Origin: Karstenula rhodostoma CBS 690.94
Lineage: Eukaryota > Ascomycota > Dothideomycetes > Pleosporales > Didymosphaeriaceae
DNA: 64,000 nt
Reading direction: 5' to 3'
Assembly (NCBI GenBank): GCA_010093485.1
Contig: MU001493.1
Location: forward strand, 2,158,937-2,222,936
The translations under genes were made by a program, and so were the position numbers. This document shows positions 34,088-48,467 of this stretch, in pieces. A model generated the notes under the pieces. It worked only from the letters and a program-made list of their open reading frames with translations, was not told the DNA's origin and ran no database searches. Within the stretch, counting starts at the first letter, position 1. Each line of letters begins with the position of its first letter.

Positions 34088-35146
34088 TCAAGACACGGGT
34101 TTCTGTCGAAATTTAACCGTCCTCTGCTCCGTCTTGTACTTCCATCGGTCCCAACGAGGGTTGGAAGCTGTTCTAGAAAACTGGATGTCGCATTTGTCCA
34201 GAATATCCCGCCATTCCTCCGACGCCTCGTCAGATTCGGTGTAATAGAGCTCGCTCAATTCCAACACTAATTGCACGTTGTTCTGAATGCAGTGCAGGAC
34301 CTTACTCTCCTCGATTTTGGAGCGTGTACCGATATTGTAGATCAATGCCGGCTTTACGTGGTACACCCAGCTAGTGTGGAAGATGTAGATTGGGCGACAG
34401 CAACCCAGAAAGCAATAAGCATTGGTCCAGTCAATTTCGACGAATTCCATGGACAGATGATTCATTGCGAGCTCCGTGGGTGACTCATCCGTAATCGTAT
34501 CATTGAGGGTTATCTTGTGCATTTCTTTCAAACGCTGTGCCGGCGTCATAGAATCGTAGTCCTTCGAATTTTCCCAGATTGCCGCATTCTTGCCTAGGTC
34601 ATCAATGTCCCAAGTCTCAATGCGATCTACAGCGATACTCAGGTTGCGCACATAATCCAGGCCCCTTTTGGAGAAGAGATATCTGCTGTTCAAGACCGGA
34701 CTTGTGGCGGAGTCCGGGTAGGCGAAAGGAGCATACTGCTGCCATCGAAGCGGAAGAACAAACAAGTTCTTCGACAGGTACACCTTTTCAGCTTCGTCGT
34801 GGACCAGCTTGCACGTTCGTAAAATGGCGAGGTAAGGCTCTCTGAAAAACTCCTTATCTTTGTAACGTATGGTACTGGCCTGCTCGTTGTGATCGGTGCC
34901 CTTGTAGTAGACCTTCCCCACAACCAAAAGCTCTTCATATACGACGCACCTCAGCTCCGCGGGCAAATCCAGGAACCGGAATGTGGGTTTAGTTTTCCGC
35001 GCTTTTGGGATTTTGATGACTTTGGAAGTCCCCTGCGATATACGGGTCGTCTGCTTCGGGGCTTCCTGCGGCTTGTTGACTTTGGCCTTCTTGCAAGAGC
35101 AGCAGGTGCAGTGCTGCTCGGCGGACTTCTCTTCTGAACCAGACAT
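34088..35146 (-). CDS. F-box-like (2EXR-type) hypothetical protein, 352 aa
   Basis: Single-exon gene. After a low-complexity basic N-terminus with CTCCSCKK, residues about 55-80 read FRFLDLPAELRCVVYEELLV, the LPxELR..VYE core of fungal F-box/2EXR-like proteins. This is followed by LAILRTCKLVHDEAEKVYLS, the usual second helix pair. The rest is the variable region typical of this large ascomycete family. Such proteins may be substrate receptors of SCF ligases, but that is not shown for 2EXR proteins. The frame is intact. Confidence 0.8.
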   Translation of the reverse strand: MSGSEEKSAEQHCTCCSCKKAKVNKPQEAPKQTTRISQGTSKVIKIPKARKTKPTFRFLDLPAELRCVVYEELLVVGKVYYKGTDHNEQASTIRYKDKEFFREPYLAILRTCKLVHDEAEKVYLSKNLFVLPLRWQQYAPFAYPDSATSPVLNSRYLFSKRGLDYVRNLSIAVDRIETWDIDDLGKNAAIWENSKDYDSMTPAQRLKEMHKITLNDTITDESPTELAMNHLSMEFVEIDWTNAYCFLGCCRPIYIFHTSWVYHVKPALIYNIGTRSKIEESKVLHCIQNNVQLVLELSELYYTESDEASEEWRDILDKCDIQFSRTASNPRWDRWKYKTEQRTVKFRQKPVS

Positions 35147-37378
<2,232 letters not shown>

Positions 37379-38730
37379 TGTGTCGTTGGAGGAAGATCTG
37401 ATGCGAGCAGAAGTTAGCAGATGGCAGCGGCGAAAGTGAGTCGCAATCTATGACGCCACGCCAGGCAGAGTGCCTTGTGCCAGTGTTGTGTGGAGTTTGT
37501 CGCAGCGGGCGAAACACGCAGGCGATAGCGGCTCTATATCGAGATGCGCACCAATTGGGATCAGCAGCGGGTGCCGTGGACCGTTTGTGTACGCGGGCAG
37601 CCGCACGCTACTGCAGCGAGTAGTGTCGTGGAGGGGCGCGCAGAGTTTACACCAGCGTGCCTGCGCAAACAGTCGTCCCAGCCCGCTAGGTGCCGCACTG
37701 AGGTTCTCCGGGACTGGCAGAATCGGCGGAGGCGGCGGCGTGATGGCGCTGGCTGGCGTGCGGCAAGGCGGCAAGAGAGCAAAATGCAGCCCGATCCGCG
37801 GCTTTGAAGAGGGGGGATGACGAAAGCCAACGCGCAGGCAGGTACTTACGAAAGGGAGTAGAGTGGACGGGCGAGATGTTTGGGCAGAAAATTGGCAGGC
37901 GGAGGTGCTTTGAAGGGCGGGATGGGTATAGGACTCCTGTGGGTGTTGATATGAAGTGGGGAGAGGTGAAGTCGAGGAGGTCAATGTGCTCTTGCCAAGA
38001 CTCGGCCGTGCCTACTCACAGCCCAGCTCCAGAAGGGGCGCGCCTTCTTGCACTGCGGCGATCGCACCTGCCTGCAGAGACTGGTCGACTACTGCGTGCC
38101 GGCTCTGCTGGCCAGCACCAACAACCGCACACTGCGACCGGACCGTGTCGTGCTCCGGCTATCGCCTTGCGTCGGCTGCCCCGCCATGCTATGATGATGC
38201 GAGATGCTAGATGCTGGATGCTAGATGCTGGATGCTAGATGCTACAAGGACCTCGGGGGGGCCTCGCATTCACCTGCGCGGTCGCACAGTCGAGAGAAGC
38301 CTCACCAAGCGCTGCGCGACCTGCCAGGCGCCGTCCTCTGAAACAGAGGCCCAACCGAATCTATTGACATGTTTATGCGGGGTTTCACCTCAACCTTGGA
38401 GCTTGGTGATTCACGCTGTGCACGCTAGCCCGCTATCAACGCAATCACAGCCTCAGGCCCTGTCTTCGGTACAGCATTTGGTTGAATGAACCGTCACAGC
38501 ATCGACTGATCTATCACTGGGATGCTCCAGCCCTGTTTCCCAACAGTCACTATCCCATAGCATGATGATGGCTCACCTGCCTCGGCCATACAGCATCACA
38601 TGACATGACGCAGGCCCGTGCCCCAAAGCTCCAACTCGCTCCAATGGAACTGATCTCGAGCTCATCGAACCACCCCTTCCCCTCCCACCCACATATACCG
38701 CATCTCGCCCAATTGCCCCTCATCACCACA
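37379..38730. other. Divergent promoter region of 14-3-3 and ATPase inhibitor genes
   Basis: No gene is supported in 1.35 kb. It contains CT-rich tracts near the 14-3-3 start and a short heptamer array at 38202-38244. Confidence 0.5.
38202..38244. repeat. Heptamer tandem repeat GATGCTA/GATGCTG
   Basis: About six head-to-tail copies alternate GATGCTA and GATGCTG, giving a 14-bp higher-order unit. Confidence 0.85.
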
Positions 38731-39212
38731 ATGACAATGCTCCGCACTTCCGTCATCAAGGCTTCCCGCCTCCCCGCCACTACGCGCTCCTTCTCCAGCT
38801 CCCTGCGCGTCTTCGCCGGCGAGACCGGCTCTGGCGCGTCGCGACCGGGCGGCAGCCGCAGCGGGTACGAACTGCATTCCTCTCAATTTCTGACCAGACG
38901 TGCTGACCCCTGCAGTGACGCTTTCACCAAGCGCGAGACCGCCGCCGAGGAGATGTACATCAAGCAGGAAGAGCGCGCCAGGTCCGTCTACCCGAGCTCT
39001 GCGGCGGCTCTACGCTCAAGCTGACCTATCTAGACTCCTTGCGATCCGCCACAAGCTCCAGCAGCAGCAGCAGCACATCGAGGAGCTCACGAAGCACATG
39101 TTCGTTCACCCGCTTCTCAAGGACTTGAGGCAAGATACTGACGTACCGCAGCGACGAGGTCACCAAGCAGGAGGGTGGCCAGGGCGAGCACCCCGGAGAG
39201 AGCAAGCCATAA
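38731..39212 (+). CDS. INH1: Mitochondrial F1-ATPase inhibitor (IF1/INH1-like), 108 aa
   Basis: Four exons: 38731-38864, 38916-38981, 39034-39099 and 39152-39212; introns 51, 52 and 52 bp. The N-terminus (MTMLRTSVIKASRLPATTRS, then FSSSLRVFA) is a mitochondrial presequence. The core GDAFTKRETAAEEMYIKQEE is the inhibitory helix of IF1, followed by a Gln/His-rich coiled-coil helix (HKLQQQQQHIEELTKHI). The protein binds between alpha and beta subunits of F1 at low pH to stop ATP hydrolysis. The whole gene is missed if introns are ignored. Small size is normal. Confidence 0.85.
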
Positions 39213-39589
39213 ACGTGGGCATCCCATCGACCGCCGAAAGCGCATACCAGGACAGTGGAGGAGGAATATAGGACAGACTGCATCTTTGGTGGACAGATTC
39301 TGCACGGTGGCTGTTGTAAAACTAAGCATGTTTGTCGCCTCTCATTTTCGAAGTAGCCGGACAATGTATACATGATCTGCGCACTGGATGGTGCACATGT
39401 TGATGCTGTAGACGCCTGTGACACGAGTGGGATACGGATGACGCTCTTCCATGTGATCTCCAACAGTATTCGGGCGACTTCGCTACGAATGTGCACATCG
39501 ATTTCCGGGGTGCGTACACATAAAGATGCTTGCAAACCCTCACTCTCTCCCTCCATCCGTACCCTTCTTCCCCTTGCCCTTCCTTAAAG

Positions 39590-41500
39590 CTAAAGTCCAT
39601 ACCCCCTCAACCACCTCATCTCCCTCGCCTGCATCTCCAGCGCCTCCCGCATCCTAACGCCATACTCCCTCTCCCTCCCCCTCTCCACCGTCTCCTCCCC
39701 CCACTCCTCAACCGCATCCTTCCACTCCTCCTCCGCCGGCTGTCCAAAACCCAGCAGTCCAAGCCGCCCGTCGCCCGTCCAAAGGACCAGATTGTCCTGA
39801 CCGAGCGGGACCTCGGGCCGTGCAGCGTGCAGCGAAGCCTCCACCGTAGGGAGGATCTTCTGCACGATGTCGCCCTCACCCGCGTCGATGCTTTCGCCTC
39901 TCGCCGTGTCCGCCTTCTCTATGTCGGTGTTGATATTGAGCGCGCGGACGGGCGCACACGCATCCCTCTCCACCCACTTCACGCCGCCATCCCCGTCGCT
40001 GAAGACCAGCCTTGTCCCGTGCGGCGCGACTGAAAGCAGCTTCGACGCACTAGCCGTCTGCCGGTTCTGGTAGCATGCGCTGCTATTTCGCGTCGTGCGG
40101 GAATCGCTGCTGTTGACCCCCTTCTCAGGGTCCGGACTCAGGCCGTACAGCTCCAGGCTCCCTTTGCCTTTGTATTCGCCTGCGGCGGCGAGCGTGTACC
40201 CGGTGTTCACGGGGCTGCTGGAAGAGGAGGAACGGGACACGAACGGGAATGGCAGCGCGGAGAGGCAGCTCAATCGCGCCCCGGAGTGCACGGTGCCGCG
40301 CAGGCGGGGGAAGAAGCGCCGGTCGAAGTTGAGGAGGGACGTGAAGCGGCCGGCGACCCAGATGTCTCCGTTGGCGTCCCACTCGCGGGCTGTGGGGAGG
40401 TGTGCGATAGAGAGGGCGCCGGGTTGCGCGAGGGAAACGTGGGCGCCGACGTCGCCGGTTTTGAGGCGGGAGAAAGGCACGGAGGAGGGGGCGCCGGCGA
40501 TAAGCTCGCAGCGGGAGGATGGGGGCGATGCGGAGGCTGGTATGGAGGGTGGTTTCCTCGTGTCGTGCAGGTGAAGCGTCCAATTCGTGCCCACGGTGAG
40601 GGGCGTGGGATGTCGCGCCTCGGACAGCGCGGTGATGGGAAACGGGTACGGCGCGCGGGATACGACCTGCAGCGTATTCAGATCCACCTCGTTCATTATG
40701 TTCTGCACCGCGAAGAACGCCTTTCCCGCTCTGCTATCCACGCTGACGCACTCGACCGCCCCCGTCTCCGTCATCGCCGCCCGGCTCTGACGAAGCCTGG
40801 TGTCCATGTCCAGATCACTGCCTTTCCCGGGCAGCAGCCCGACCGCGCTCCTCGCGACAACGCAACCCAGCCGTCCTTCTCTTGCGGACGCATCCCACAC
40901 GCACACACTCCCATCTTCCAGCGGCGCAACCAGCTTCTCCGCCAGCCCACCCTCCCCATACAAGATCCCCGCGCCCGTCGCCTCATGCCGCAGCCCCTCC
41001 TCTCTCAGCCCGTGTCTCGCCTCCTGGAACCACCGCAGCTCATGCGGCGCGTGCCGCTGTATGAATTCCTGGTAGAAATTCACCTTCTCCCCAGGGTAAC
41101 TCGGGTCCCAATTCGCCAGCAGCGCCGCCCTTTTCCTCCCCACATTCCTCTGGACTTGTACATCTGCGCTCGGGGCCGTTGGATCGTGCACGCTGAGGGG
41201 AAACGCGCTGGCGACTTCGTTGGCGGCTCGGATGAGCTCAGCCAGACGTGGGTCGACATCGGCGGTGGTGGGGAGCAGGCGGCGTCGTCTGCGCTCGGCG
41301 GCGGAGTGCTCGAAGCAAAGGTTGCGCCATAATTTGTTGTCGCGCGAGAGGCGGAGGAATTGGCGCGAGACGTGTTGGAGATTTACAAGCTCTTCGGGCT
41401 CGAGGTCTGGCCGGGCGTGTCAGTTCCGGTCATTCCAAAGCGTTCCGAGAGGCTTACAGCAGATGATATGCAACACGAGCTCGTCAGGGAGGTGGTGCAT
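39590..41500 (-). CDS. F-box / WD40-like protein, 619 aa, two exons
   Basis: Exon 1 is 41500-41458 and exon 2 is 41406-39590, joined over a 51-bp intron (GTAAGC..GCCAG). Splicing reconstitutes an F-box at residues 3-45: HHLPDELVLHIICYLEPEEL followed by VNLQHVSRQFLRLSRDNKLW. The rest has several beta-propeller-like blades, for example VAPLEDGSVCVWDASA and YTLAAAGEYKGKGSLELYG, with high-GC coding sequence. It probably acts as a substrate receptor of an SCF ubiquitin ligase; target unknown. An in-frame ATG at 41611 would add 37 residues. It is tail-facing to the ATPase-inhibitor gene. Confidence 0.8.
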
Positions 41501-42194
41501 GGCCCAAGAGGTACTGACAAACCGTTGGAGTAGGTCACAATTCGGGAAGACCTCAAGGTTATGTAGAGAAACAGTTCGCGTGCTATCTATCTCGAGTACC
41601 AGGGGCACCACTGCCTCGGGATTGAGGGCTAAAGGGCTGACGACATCGGGGGAACACCGCCCTAACCACTATCGGCAGGCGCCCTCACGGGAAGGTGAAC
41701 ACCGGCGATACAGTATTAGGGCAACATTATGTAGCCCAAGTTACTCTAGGATTAACTATCTTATATCTGACTGGCAAAGGCCTCAGCTTACATCCGGTCT
41801 TTATGTTCCCATAGGAGGGCGCCCTCTTTCACTTTCAGCAGAAGCATTCCATAGATTGTACATGCATCGGTTTATAACCATTCGATGTTTTCCGCGCGTT
41901 CCACGTCGCGCGTGACTGTAGACTAATTCTGACCTGCTCAGCTGCGGAAACCATGCTTGGCACCTGTACCCAGCCCATTTCCCTCTGCTCTGAGCGAGTT
42001 CTCATGAACAAATACGCCCTCATTCGTAAAAGAAAAGGGTATCAAAACTGTTAAGAGATGCGCCGTAGATGAGCAGACGTAGACTGCTGCGTTTAGTGTC
42101 GCCCCATTACAATCGAGTAGAAGCCAGATTACCAGGACGCCAAAGGCATCCGTGAACGTCAACGAGGCGACGTGGGGAGAAGAAAGCAGCTCGC
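41501..42194. other. Intergenic, F-box gene promoter
   Basis: Lies between two minus-strand genes; nothing coding is supported. Confidence 0.5.
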
Positions 42195-45100
42195 TCACAA
42201 GCCGAAAAGGTTGCGAAGCTCGCCGACCGACAACCTCGTGAGGCTTTTGCCGGCACGATCATCGAGCGCCGCGTTGATGACCTCTCGCTTGCTGTCCTGC
42301 AATTTGCAGATACGGTCCTCGACCGTCTCTGGAACAAGAACTCGATGGACATGCACTTCCCGCTGCTGAGGCATGCGGTGGGCGCGGTCAACTGCTTGGT
42401 CCTCCACGAAGGGGTTCTGTGATATGTGAGCAGTTACACATCAAGTCCCAAAAGTATACATACCCAGAATGGATCAAGGATGATGACCTGAGACGCCTTG
42501 TTCAAGTTCAAGCCCGCGTTTCCTGCCTTGATCGAAATGAGCATGAGGTTCTCCGTCGCCTTGTCCATGAACTCGTTGACGGCGTCGATACGATCGTCAA
42601 ACTTCATACTGCCGTCGTAGCGCTGGTAGTTGAACTTCTTCCTCTGGAGAGGAACCTCGAGGAGGTCAAGCAACGTCGTGAAAGAGGAGAAGATTAGAGT
42701 CTTTTCAGTCGGATCATTGTCGCGGATATCTGTGAGGAGCCTCATTGTCTCATCGATTTTGGCGGAGCTCTTGAACGACTTCTGGAGACGCCTCAGATAC
42801 CTCTTCTTAGCATCTATATTGCGAAGAGATAGTTTCTTGAGCTGCGGAAGCGAGAGGTGCTCCTTGACCTTCGCCTTGCCCTTTCCTTTCTTCTTGCTAC
42901 GGCGGCTAGGGCCAGCAATGGTAGAACCCTCGGCGCCGTCCTCCATCTTGACGTCTTCGTCTTCCTCGTCGTCTACGTCGTCGTCAACAATGAACCCGCC
43001 GAGGGTCGCGTCATTGGCGTCTTCATCCTCTTCGTCATCGCTGATATCGCTCATATCGCTGTCGTCACTCTTTTCACTGTCTTCTTCATCTCCAGCGGCG
43101 TTAGCAAACACGCGACGGAGCTCCTCGTACTTGTCGGGGCAGAAGACTTTGCAGAAATGGCGATAGTCAGTGATCTTCTCGGAGCTCAGGGCACCGCGAC
43201 AATGAGGGCATTTTGGAGCGCTATTCTCGTTGCCCTCTCGGATGGCTTGGGTAGGATCGATAAGCTTTTGAAAGCATTCGCCGCAAGTATGGTGTCCGCA
43301 CGGAATAATGATCGTCGGGTTGATGTCCATCTGTCCACTCGATTAGCAAGTTCGCACGTGGAAGTTTTGTGGCAATGAACAAGACGCACCTCGTAGCAGA
43401 TGGGGCACTCAAAGCCATCACCATTCTCCTTCAGACGCCGAACAACATCCTCATCAAGTGATCTATTGCACGTCAGTATTCTTCATTTATTCCGGGAGGG
43501 TGGCTTACGTGGCACGGCTCTTGAGGTCGTCCTCCGCAATCCCTTCGGTCGATACCTGCACACCCAGATCGTTGGCCAGGTGAGGGTGGCAGCAAATCTG
43601 GCGCAAGCGCAACAACATAACCAAGATGTTGGCGTAGTTGTTGCTCACCGTTCCCTTCTTAAGGTAACGGTTAAGCCGGATCTGCGACTTGGTCTCGATA
43701 GCTTTGTACAGCTCGTGCTCCGCATCGGAGAACTCAACAGCCCGGATGTTGACAATCTTTGGAGGCAGGTTGACGATGGGATGCCCATCAACGATGGTGG
43801 TCTTCTCGCGGCGCAGGGTGAACGATTTGATGAGTGCCTGCAGGCGCATCATGCCCCGCTCGTTCATGTAGTTCTTGTTCGCTTTGAGAGGCTTCACGAA
43901 GTGGGCATTGAAAGAAGGCCACAGTTGGTATGCAGAGATGCGGAGGAACCGGACCTGGGGGTAGAGTTCCTCAACTGAGTTTTGCATAGGTGTTCCAGTC
44001 ATGCACAGCCGGAGCTCAGCCTGGAGAGCGGCTGCAGCCTTCGAGGTAAGGGTGGTCCGGTTCTTAATGCATTGGGCCTCGTCCAATATGACCCGATACC
44101 AATAGCACTCGGGCCCAAGAAGGCCAAGCTTGTCCTTCGCTTTGCGCGTGAAGGCCGCCTCTCGACGCTCACGGTCGTTTGCCTCCGACTCTTGTCGGCT
44201 GTCGATGCGCTTCTGTTCGTGTGCCAGCGTGTTGAAAGTGGTGAGCACGATATCGTACTCGCGAAGCACGCTAAAGTCTGCCTTCCTTCCACCCCGGTGG
44301 TAGGTGTAGACCTTGAGGCGATGGACGGGTTTCATGTGTCGTTCAATCTCCTTCTCCCACTGTCGCATGAGGGCTACGGGGGCAACGATCAGGGTGGTTT
44401 TTCTAGCTGGATTCTGGGAAGGATTGGCTACGATCAACGAGAGTCCTTCGATGGTTTTGCCAAGGCCCATCTCGTCGGCTAAGAGACTACCTTTGCTGGT
44501 GCCCTTTTCCATCTTGAGGAGCCATGCGAGTGCTTGCTCCTGATGCGGCATCAGCTTACAGCTCATCTTCTTTGGAGTCGACTCGCGGGGCGTGTCATCG
44601 TGAGCCTGGCTCTTGATACCCTCGATGAGCGAGTTGACAACATCGTGGTCCGCATCCGGTGAAGGTGAGTGCGCCAACCAATTCTGATAAACCGCTTCAT
44701 CGCCCATTTGGGCACGAGGGAGTCCGAAGTTGAGAGGCGGTGGAGGAAACAGGGCGTCTTGTTGTGGCAGCAAAGGCTGGTTGAAGGCGTAGCCACCACC
44801 GGCGGGCGTCGGCGTGAGCATGAACTCAGCAAGTTCATCTCTGTCCATGGTCTCTTGCACGAATGCATCGGCAGGACAGGGCAGGGCAGGTACCGGCTGG
44901 TGACTGTGAAGCACCTCCGGGAACGGGTCGACGAAGCCCAGCTGGTAAGGCCGCATCGGTAGCTGGGGGTTGAACATGAACGGTTGGTCATCTGTGAGAT
45001 CGACAACATCGATGCCGGGCCGGGGCACGTTCAGATGCAGGCGCTTCGATGTCGGCCACGCACCTGGCATGTTGTTGGTGGACATTGGCGTAGCAGGGCT

Positions 45101-45409
45101 GTTTGGGTAACTGGGGCGCGGGTGCTCGCTGTCGGAGAGAGACAGCTCTCGCGGGCGCTTGCGGGACATGTCACTCCAGTCTGTGGCAGAACCAGGAGTG
45201 ACGGCAGACTGATCCGACATAGCTTCGAGCTGGTTGCTCAGGTTGTTGATGTGGTGCTCATAGTGGGCGCGGCTCTCAACGTAGTAAGGATCTTTGGGTA
45301 CCAGCGAGTCCATTAGGGTGTAGCAGAATTCCAGCTCGCTCTCGATGGCCTGGGGTACCGTCAGGGCGTCGGAAGGCGTGTAGAGGCTGGACAAGAAGGA
45401 GGAGGCCAT
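42195..45409 (-). CDS. SNF2-family ATPase with RING finger (Uls1/Ris1-like), 1020 aa
   Basis: Exons are 45409-43509, 43462-43390, 43330-42464 and 42416-42195; introns 46-59 bp. In order: a disordered N-terminus with a SUMO-interacting-like motif IDVVDLTDD (about 133-141); helicase lobe 1 with Walker A ADEMGLGKT (311-319) and DEAQ (443-446); a C3HC4 RING starting CPIC at 653 and built across two introns (PCGHHTCGEC, KCPHC); an acidic stretch; lobe 2 with ILDPFWNPFVEDQAVDRAHR. This is the domain order of SUMO-targeted translocases Uls1/Ris1 and the related Rad5/Rad16 group, which use ATP to move along DNA and remodel or evict proteins. The SIM and lack of a HIRAN domain favour Uls1. Confidence 0.9.
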
Positions 45410-48400
45410 GTTCGCTCGACAGACGCGGGGCGGCCCGCAAACAGAGCAGGCGCGGCCGCCTGTGAAAGTGAAGGGGACGAGGAAGGCGCGATCTCGCTGG
45501 CCGCCGCTTGCTGCGCCTCAGGCAGCAAATCCACCTTTGCAACTCTGCTGAGCTGGCTGCGCGGCCAACGAAGCAGTTTGGCCAAAGTAGAAGCACGGAG
45601 AGGAAAGCGGACCGAGGCAAGAAGAAACGGCGACAGGATGCTTGTGCCTTTCGCGCCGAATCGAAAAGCGCCGCTCTCCGAATCGAGCAGGCGCAGCAAG
45701 GCAGAGGGTACAGCAATAGATGGTGCAACTGAGCCCCGACGCACAACGAGCCTCCAGCCTCGTGGGGGTTGGACGGCGGCAAAGCGACTGGGTGACGCGA
45801 GGGCTATATACCACGGGAACGCGGTTCATGCAGCGTCATTCCATTTCGAGAAGCGTTGGAGCGAAAGTTGGTAGCAGCGCTGGGGGAGGTGAAAGAGGGT
45901 TCACGCCCCTTCACCCATGGTTTATCAATAGCCTGAGCCTGAGGTGCGCGCAGCCGCCGCAGCGTTGAGCCTTTCCGGTGAGTAGCCCCCTTCTGCCCCG
46001 GGAAATGTGGCCAACGAACCCAAGTAGATTCGTCAGACTGCCGGAACTCAGGTTGTGCTGTCCACAAGGCTGAAGACCTCTGCAGGACGCTACAGCAGGT
46101 TGCGGCGACGTGCAGGTCGCCAGCAGCAAACAGTCGGCACCTCACTTGGCGACGCAGCGCGGTCCTCGATGCGCGCCGTGAGCGGGCTTCCCTTGAAGCA
46201 TCGGAGCAGTCTCCGCCCGGATGCGCGGAGCCGGAACGCCAGCGTGCGACGCGAAATCGACGCGGTGGCAAGTGACTTTTTATTTTTTGGCGTCTGGAGA
46301 CCAGGCATTATGGCCACGGCCTGCGGCTGTCATGTAGAGGCTTGTCCGGAGAGCGCAGGTTGCGAGGCGAGCCCCAACGTCTCCACTCAACGGTGAAAGA
46401 CGCGCGATCACGAGAATGCAGTGTCACAACGAAAGCAGACGCCGTATCGATTGATCTTGACGATCCAAGTGATTTCCTATCCGGAACGCCTAGCCGTCGG
46501 TCGTACATAATCCGAGGCACAGCATCCAGTGCTATATCAAGTGGATGTTCAACATGGCCGCATGTGAACTCCGTATCAGCTCTCTGATTCTCGAGGGCAA
46601 CAATTCAACTCCATGAGAACAGTACACAGTAATGAGAAATACATTCCCTGTAAACGCTGCGTCGTACATGTCCATCGCAATTCCCTGCACAGCTGAACGC
46701 CCTTCATTGACAACCCAAATACACAAGCATCCTCCGCCGTCACAGCTAACACGGTTAGCTCTTGGGGTAGCAACTCTGGTGAGCTCGCTGGAAAGGAACA
46801 TGATATGATGGAAAGGATGCAAGTCAAGGTTATTGTAACGGACTGGAACTCGAAGCCTGCGATGCGCCACGTGGGTTCGATCGAGCGTTACTGGCAATGC
46901 CTGACGTGCTTTGGTGATGCGCTCTGCTCCTCTTACAGTTTAGCAACTGGTAGTCTATGTAGAAGCACTGCAGCTTCTATGGCTATAGAGAGGGACGTAC
47001 TCCATCTCTTTTCTCTATAGATAGGGAGGAGTTTTATATCACTCATGTTTTTGAGGAATAAATCCGGATAGAGATGTGGTCGAGACCATTCACGGCAAGA
47101 TTCTAACTGTAAGAGGCGTCGTCCAAAGAAGCAAGATTCTGACGACTATGTCCCAAGGCTAGCGAGAGGTTCATGTCAATGTTCAAGATCGATTGTTGAC
47201 TGTTCACGCGCTTTTGCAAGCCGCGGCAAAACGCAGTATTGTCGCTTGTAAAAGTTTCCCCCCACCTTTCTATGGTACTGGATACAGAGTATCCTTACCT
47301 TTATACTATAAAGAGCTAGCTATTGGCTAGATTCATTAAACGTAGCTAGATTCTGTTGAATGTAGCTAGAAAATACATTAGAGTAGCCTATTAACGGAGG
47401 AACACTAATAGCTGGCTCCTTGTAGGAGAAAGGAAAGGTGGGAGAAACTTCTCCAAGGCACCGATAACGGAACTCGATGGGGTGCCGAAAGTTAATTTGC
47501 AAGATATTATCTGCAAACCGGCATGAATCTTGCAAGATTCTACACTTCATATGTCCAAGATCGTGTGCAGGATTTTTCTCTCCAGCCGTTTGCGAATTAT
47601 CGGCGCAAGGCTACGTCTATCATAGGTTGGCGCTCACCCTGGCGACGCATGCAGATGGCCTCGCGAAACCTGAAAAAATACATCCGCAAACCGGTACGGA
47701 CTTCAGCCTAAGTACTGCAGGCTTTCTGGGGATTTGTTCTTCTGCCATCCTGTGCCCATACCCATTTCCACGGACTGTGCGAGATCAAAGCTGTACAGGC
47801 CATTATTGCAGTCGCCCGGGAAGTCAAGAAAGTGACTCGTCAAGGTCCGCAGAACCCTCGGGTGGGCTTGTACGAGTAATTCGCTCTGTGCGAGCGACGT
47901 CGAACCCGCTGGTCGATTGTAGAGATTCTCGTCGCATGAAAATTGAGTGTGCAATGCCGAGCAAGCCTTGTTTATGTGAGATATCAGAGACGAACTATTA
48001 CTTTACAGATAGGATAGTGTTGGGTTGACCACTCAGCGCGCGTCCAATTCACATCTGTGAGAGACATGTGTGCCTTTTGCGCGGGCAAACCCCGCTGGAG
48101 GAGGAAACCCTATAACCTATGACCTTTGAGCTATTTAAAATCTTTGTGTTTTAGCACCCTACTGAGTTACTTTATTGAGTTTTGCTGTGGCTTGCCCAAG
48201 CTCGCGAAGTATCACATTTGATAGTGTTGGGTTTCGGTTCGCAAAACTGCACGCGGATCGTTCGATCTCGGCCATAACCCTGCGCGTGTTGGGGCTTAGA
48301 CGTTGCTGTGCAGCACGAGGCGTATTCCGGTGTCCGCGTGTAGCTGCACGGCTGAGTAACACTACTTCACTCCGCCATCTTTTCATCCACGCAGAATAGC

Positions 48401-48467
48401 CTGAGAAGAATTGAACGTCCACCGACGCATCGATACCATACTTCCACTTTCATCGCTACTCGGCGAA
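45410..48467. other. Intergenic stretch with repeat copy, no confident gene
   Basis: 45410-46300 is the GC-rich upstream region of the SNF2 gene. 47207-47232 repeats 27684-27709 exactly. Around 47330-47375 GTAGCTAGA recurs. AT/GC composition is mixed. Open frames at 46532-46897 and 47477-48028 show no recognisable domain. Confidence 0.45.

Noticed and set aside
37448..37984. Long frames on both strands upstream of 14-3-3
   Set aside because: Pro/Ser/Thr- and Arg-rich translations of GC-rich 5' DNA on both strands; typical shadow frames.
39530..41332. Long plus-strand frames opposite the WD40 gene
   Set aside because: Antisense shadows of high-GC coding sequence; the minus-strand frame has an F-box and blade motifs.
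46532..46897. Small secreted protein or cysteine-rich ORF
   Set aside because: No clean signal peptide in either overlapping frame, no intron evidence and no promoter-like element.
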